Shown: positions 61,157 through 64,000 of the stretch, piece after piece
Position numbering within the stretch: position 1 is the first letter of the stretch
Layout of the letters: each line of letters starts with the position of its first letter
Source of the DNA: an uncultured Tateyamaria sp.
Lineage (GTDB): Bacteria; Pseudomonadota; Alphaproteobacteria; Rhodobacterales; Rhodobacteraceae
Assembly: GCF_947503705.1 (NCBI RefSeq)
Contig: NZ_CANNES010000001.1
Coordinates: forward strand, 682,001-746,000
Length of the DNA: 64,000 nt
Direction of reading: 5' to 3'
Program-made: the position numbers and the translations under genes
The notes under the pieces: model-generated
The model's database searches: none
What the model was told of the DNA's origin: nothing
What the model saw: only the letters and a program-made list of their open reading frames with translations

Positions 61157-62088
61157 CCCGAAAATGGCGACCGCCGCTGGCGTTGGTTCTGGGCGGCACC
61201 TTGGCGGCAGTGCTGAGCTTGCCGATCCTGGGCATCGTCTATCTGAGGCTCTGGGGCAATGTGCTGGGCTGGGGCGAGGCGGCGTGGCTGATTGCAGGTC
61301 TGGCCTGTGTCGCGACCCTGGTGCTGGGTTTTTTGCTATGGCGCTTGGTGCTGCGCCCCGTGCATGCGCTGACCGGCTATGCCCGGGCGATGAAGGAGGG
61401 ACAACCGGCACCAATCCCCACGCATTTCGGAACGCCCGAGTTGAGCACCTTGGCGGCCAGCGTCACCTCCATGGGTGACGGCCTGCGCAGTCGCGCGGCG
61501 GGCATCCAGGCCTATGCTGATCACGTCACGCACGAGTTGAAATCCCCCCTGACGGCCATTCGCGGCGCGTCCGAACTGCTTCAGGATGGGGCAAAGGGTG
61601 CAGCGGCGCAGGCCCTCACAGAAACCATCGATCAGGCAGCGCAGCGGATGCAAGCGCTGCTCGACGATCTGGCGCGCCATGCGCAAGCCACCTCAAGCGC
61701 CGGGGCCGGAACCTGTCTCGTGTCGGAGGCTGCATCGGAGTTGGAAGCCGATATCGCGATTGAGATTGTAGACGATGGTACAGTGCCGTTGATCCGTGAG
61801 GATCTGGTCACCATCCTAACGCAGATGGCGCATAACGCGGCCGAACATAGTGCAGCCAAGCTGACCTTGGAAGCCGCAGAAAATGGGCTGATCATCCGCG
61901 ACAATGGGCGCGGGATCAGTGCGGGTAACCGGGCGCGTGTGTTTGATCCGTTCTTTACCACCCGGCGGGACAGTGGCGGCACTGGGATGGGGCTAAGCAT
62001 CGTGCGCAGCCTCGTCCAGGCGCGGGGTGGAACTATTTCACTGCTGAATGAAGGGTCGGGCGCCTCTTTTTGCATCGAATTTGACTAA
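61144..62088 (+). CDS. Sensor histidine kinase
   Basis: A 314-residue membrane kinase. Two hydrophobic segments (about 13-35 and 47-70) flank only a short external loop, followed by a HAMP-like linker and the H box DHVTHELKSPLTAIRG with His130. The N box is MAHNAAEHS and the G boxes DNGRGIS and GGTGMGLSIV. The periplasmic loop is too small to be a usual sensor domain, so the signal may come from the membrane or from the DUF4173 protein of the same operon. It should phosphorylate the overlapping response regulator. Confidence 0.92.
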   Translation: MHRITRKWRPPLALVLGGTLAAVLSLPILGIVYLRLWGNVLGWGEAAWLIAGLACVATLVLGFLLWRLVLRPVHALTGYARAMKEGQPAPIPTHFGTPELSTLAASVTSMGDGLRSRAAGIQAYADHVTHELKSPLTAIRGASELLQDGAKGAAAQALTETIDQAAQRMQALLDDLARHAQATSSAGAGTCLVSEAASELEADIAIEIVDDGTVPLIREDLVTILTQMAHNAAEHSAAKLTLEAAENGLIIRDNGRGISAGNRARVFDPFFTTRRDSGGTGMGLSIVRSLVQARGGTISLLNEGSGASFCIEFD

Positions 62089-62113
62089 AAGCGCAGAATC
62101 TGAGCGCTTCAGT

Positions 62114-62162
62114 TGCGAACGCTTCGCAGAAACATTGACTTTCTGCGAATGACTCTCATATT
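62114..62162 (+). promoter_or_regulatory. Promoter with inverted repeats before the metal ABC operon
   Basis: TGCGAACGCTTCGCA (62114-62128) is a perfect palindrome, and TCGCAGAAA (62124-62132) pairs with TTTCTGCGA (62140-62148) across seven bases. A -35-like TTGACT (62135-62140) and a -10-like CATATT (62157-62162), 16 bases apart, overlap the second repeat. A Zur/Mur/Fur-type repressor site would fit here. The -10 lies so close to ATG 62170 that the transcript may be leaderless. Confidence 0.5.
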
Positions 62163-62169
62163 CAATCTC

Positions 62170-63141
62170 ATGACACACAACCGCTCTCTTATGCTTTCTC
62201 GCCGTGCCGCATTGGCCAGTCTTGCCGCATTTGCTGCGGCCCCTGCCTTTGCCGCTAATCGTCTCAACATCGTTGCGACCACAGGTATGGTTGCCGATCT
62301 TGTCCGCCAAGTTGGCGGGGACGCTGTCACCGTGCAGGGTCTGATGGGGGCGGGTGTTGACCCGCATGGCTACCGCCAGACCCGCAGCGACATTGTCGCC
62401 ATGACCCGGGCGGATGCCACGTTCTGGCATGGCCTGTTCCTTGAGGCGCAGATGGAGGCGTTTTTTGAGGATTTGGGCCGCAAGCGCCCCGTACACGCGG
62501 TGGCCGAAACGCTGGAGCCCTCGGGTCTGCTGGCGCATGAGGATTACGCGGGCCGCTTTGACCCCCATGTCTGGATGGACCCGACGATGTGGGCGCAATG
62601 CACTCCGGTGGTAGTCGAGGCCCTGTCGGCCCTGCGCCCAGATTTGCGTGCTACCTTTGAGGCAAATGCGGCGGCTTTTGCCGCTGAGGCCAAGGCGCTT
62701 GAGGCCTATTCCCGCGCCACACTGATGGCCGTGCCCGAAGACCAACGCGTGTTGCTAACCGCGCATGACGCCTTTGGCTATTTCGGCCAGGCCTATGGGT
62801 TTGAGGTCATGGGCATCCAGGGCATTTCGACCGAAAGCGAGGCGGGGCTGAACCGCATTGGCCAGCTTGTCGATTTCCTTGTGGCGCGGCAATTGCCTGC
62901 GGTCTTTGTGGAAACTTCAGTCTCTGACCGCAATATCCGGGCGCTTATCGAAGGGGCGTCTGCCCAAGGTCACATGGTGCGCATCGGCGGGTCTCTGTTC
63001 AGTGACGCGATGGGCCCCGAGGGAACCTATGAAGGCACGTGGCTGGGCATGATTGACCACAACGTAACCACCATCGCGCGGGCACTGGGCGTTGATGCGC
63101 CGGTGGCTGGCCGCTTGGGCAAATTGGCGGGATCCGCATGA
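62170..63141 (+). CDS. Metal ABC transporter substrate-binding protein (TroA/ZnuA-like)
   Basis: A 323-residue binding protein. The N-terminus, with SRRAAL followed by a hydrophobic stretch ending AAPAFAA, looks like a twin-arginine signal. Metal ligands are His66 (DPHGYRQT), His133 (DPHVWMDP), His199 (AHDAFGYFG) and Asp279 (SLFSDAM), the TroA pattern. There is no His-rich loop, so Mn or Zn uptake cannot be separated. ATG 62170 is chosen as the family-like start; it has no ribosome site, nor do alternatives at 62149 or 62191. It overlaps the ATP-binding gene by four bases. Confidence 0.87.
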   Translation: MTHNRSLMLSRRAALASLAAFAAAPAFAANRLNIVATTGMVADLVRQVGGDAVTVQGLMGAGVDPHGYRQTRSDIVAMTRADATFWHGLFLEAQMEAFFEDLGRKRPVHAVAETLEPSGLLAHEDYAGRFDPHVWMDPTMWAQCTPVVVEALSALRPDLRATFEANAAAFAAEAKALEAYSRATLMAVPEDQRVLLTAHDAFGYFGQAYGFEVMGIQGISTESEAGLNRIGQLVDFLVARQLPAVFVETSVSDRNIRALIEGASAQGHMVRIGGSLFSDAMGPEGTYEGTWLGMIDHNVTTIARALGVDAPVAGRLGKLAGSA

Positions 63142-63941
63142 ACATTGCATTGGTGACAGATCAGGCGTTTGAAGTGGATCGCGCCGCCCGCACAGCCAGC
63201 CCCCTGTCAGTGCGTGGCCTGACGGTATCCTATGGTCAGACGCCTGCGATTTTCTCTGTTGATATGACGGTGCGCGCAGGTGCGATGACTGCCATTGTCG
63301 GGCCCAACGGCGCGGGTAAATCAACCTTGCTCAAGGCCGCTTTGGGCGTTGTCACCCCGCTTGCCGGATCGGTCAGCGTTTTTGGCCAACCCTTGGCCAA
63401 AATGCGTGACCGGATCGCCTATGTGCCTCAACGTGCCAGCGTGGATTGGGATTTCCCGACCCGCGTGATCGACGTGGTGATGATGGGTCTGTATCGCCAG
63501 CTGGGCCTCTTGGGCCGCATTCGGGCCAAGCACCGCGCGCAGGCCATGAACTGCCTTGAACGCGTCGGCATGACCGACTTTGCAACCCGTCAGATCGGCC
63601 AGTTGTCCGGCGGCCAGCAGCAACGTGTGTTCCTCGCCCGTGCCTTGGCGCAGGATGCGGATATTTACGTTTTGGATGAACCCTTTGCGGGCGTTGATGC
63701 GGCAACGGAAAAGGCGATCATCGCCGTGTTGAAAGAGTTGCGCGATACTGGGCGAACCGTTCTGGCCGTACATCATGACCTGACGACCGTGCCCGACTAT
63801 TTCGACGATGTGGTGCTGTTGAATACGCAAGTGGTGGCCGCTGGCCCCGTGGTCGACACCTTCACCGAGACCAACCTGCAAGCCGCCTATGGCGGACGCC
63901 TCGCAACGGCCCGCGTCGATCCCGAAAGCGCGGCGGGCTAG
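63138..63941 (+). CDS. Metal ABC transporter ATP-binding protein
   Basis: A 267-residue ABC ATPase of the Zn/Mn cluster. Walker A is VGPNGAGKSTLLKAAL (about residues 54-69), the signature LSGGQQQRVFLARAL and Walker B DIYVLDEPFAGVD. It drives uptake through the permease whose gene begins four bases after its stop. The start lies in the 3' end of the binding-protein gene (ATGA overlap). Confidence 0.94.
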   Translation: MNIALVTDQAFEVDRAARTASPLSVRGLTVSYGQTPAIFSVDMTVRAGAMTAIVGPNGAGKSTLLKAALGVVTPLAGSVSVFGQPLAKMRDRIAYVPQRASVDWDFPTRVIDVVMMGLYRQLGLLGRIRAKHRAQAMNCLERVGMTDFATRQIGQLSGGQQQRVFLARALAQDADIYVLDEPFAGVDAATEKAIIAVLKELRDTGRTVLAVHHDLTTVPDYFDDVVLLNTQVVAAGPVVDTFTETNLQAAYGGRLATARVDPESAAG

Positions 63942-63944
63942 GCC

Positions 63945-64000
63945 ATGCTGGCCGATGCGCTGCTGTTGCAGCTGGGTTATAACGCGACGCTTGTGACCCT
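63945..64000 (+). CDS. Metal ABC transporter permease, N-terminal end
   Basis: Only 18 residues are visible before the window ends (MLADALLLQLGYNATLVT). The hydrophobic start and its place three bases after the ATP-binding gene fit the ABC-3 permease (ZnuB/MntB type) that completes the transporter. Cluster members in this group sometimes have two permease genes; that cannot be seen here. Confidence 0.75.
   Translation, partial: MLADALLLQLGYNATLVT

Overview
The window is chromosomal DNA from an alphaproteobacterium, most likely a marine Rhodobacteraceae (Roseobacter group). Support comes from high GC, alphaproteobacterial family forms (BamF/DUF3035 lipoprotein, SdhAF4/DUF1674, CnoX with a WCGPC thioredoxin site, a two-domain ALDH16-type dehydrogenase next to deoC), RTX proteins and a glycine-betaine demethylation operon. 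Genes are dense. I see no tRNA, rRNA, CRISPR array, transposase, integrase or prophage gene. Most of the window is ordinary core genome; the more unusual parts are small accessory proteins and regulatory DNA.

Layout. 1-5100: end of a YggS-type PLP protein, an L,D-transpeptidase-like protein, GTP cyclohydrolase II, an orphan OmpR-family regulator with a strong terminator, a secreted beta-propeller and exonuclease III, then a 435-base stretch without a convincing gene. 5100-16600: CnoX, LON-domain and Trm112 genes, a ubiquinone-pathway hydroxylase, an amidase, a DapC-like aminotransferase, ftsK-lolA, a lipoprotein transglycosylase, an AEC permease and hspQ. 16500-24200: gamma-glutamyltransferase, a STAS/anti-sigma pair, thiolase, free-Met-sulfoxide reductase, an XRE/cupin regulator with LysE and GFA genes, and a GH114-like RTX protein. 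24200-30000: two 815-816 residue FAD/GcvT dehydrogenases flanking a homocysteine methyltransferase. This set could take betaine to glycine while remaking methionine and charging folate.

30000-36700: RarD, RluA, CspA, an aldehyde dehydrogenase, 1-Cys peroxiredoxin and PNPase. 36700-44600 holds the usual rbfA-truB-rpsO-pnp translation/RNA cluster on the minus strand, spread over 10 kb by intervening genes (ASCH protein, epimerase, DUF418 membrane protein, RTX protein, DUF1643 protein, small membrane protein). 44600-55400: dapB, small secreted and orphan proteins, SdhAF4, an RsmB-type methyltransferase, a heparinase-fold protein, purH, lspA, bamF and a pair of M16 peptidases. 55400-64000: ALDH16 and deoC, an overlapping DUF4173 - response regulator - histidine kinase operon, and the start of a TroA-like Zn/Mn ABC transporter whose promoter carries perfect inverted repeats and may give a leaderless mRNA.

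No single feature is clearly a new system. The best candidates are the DUF4173 two-component operon, the GH114-RTX fusion, the palindrome array in front of deoC, and a short dispersed element that recurs just after stop codons.
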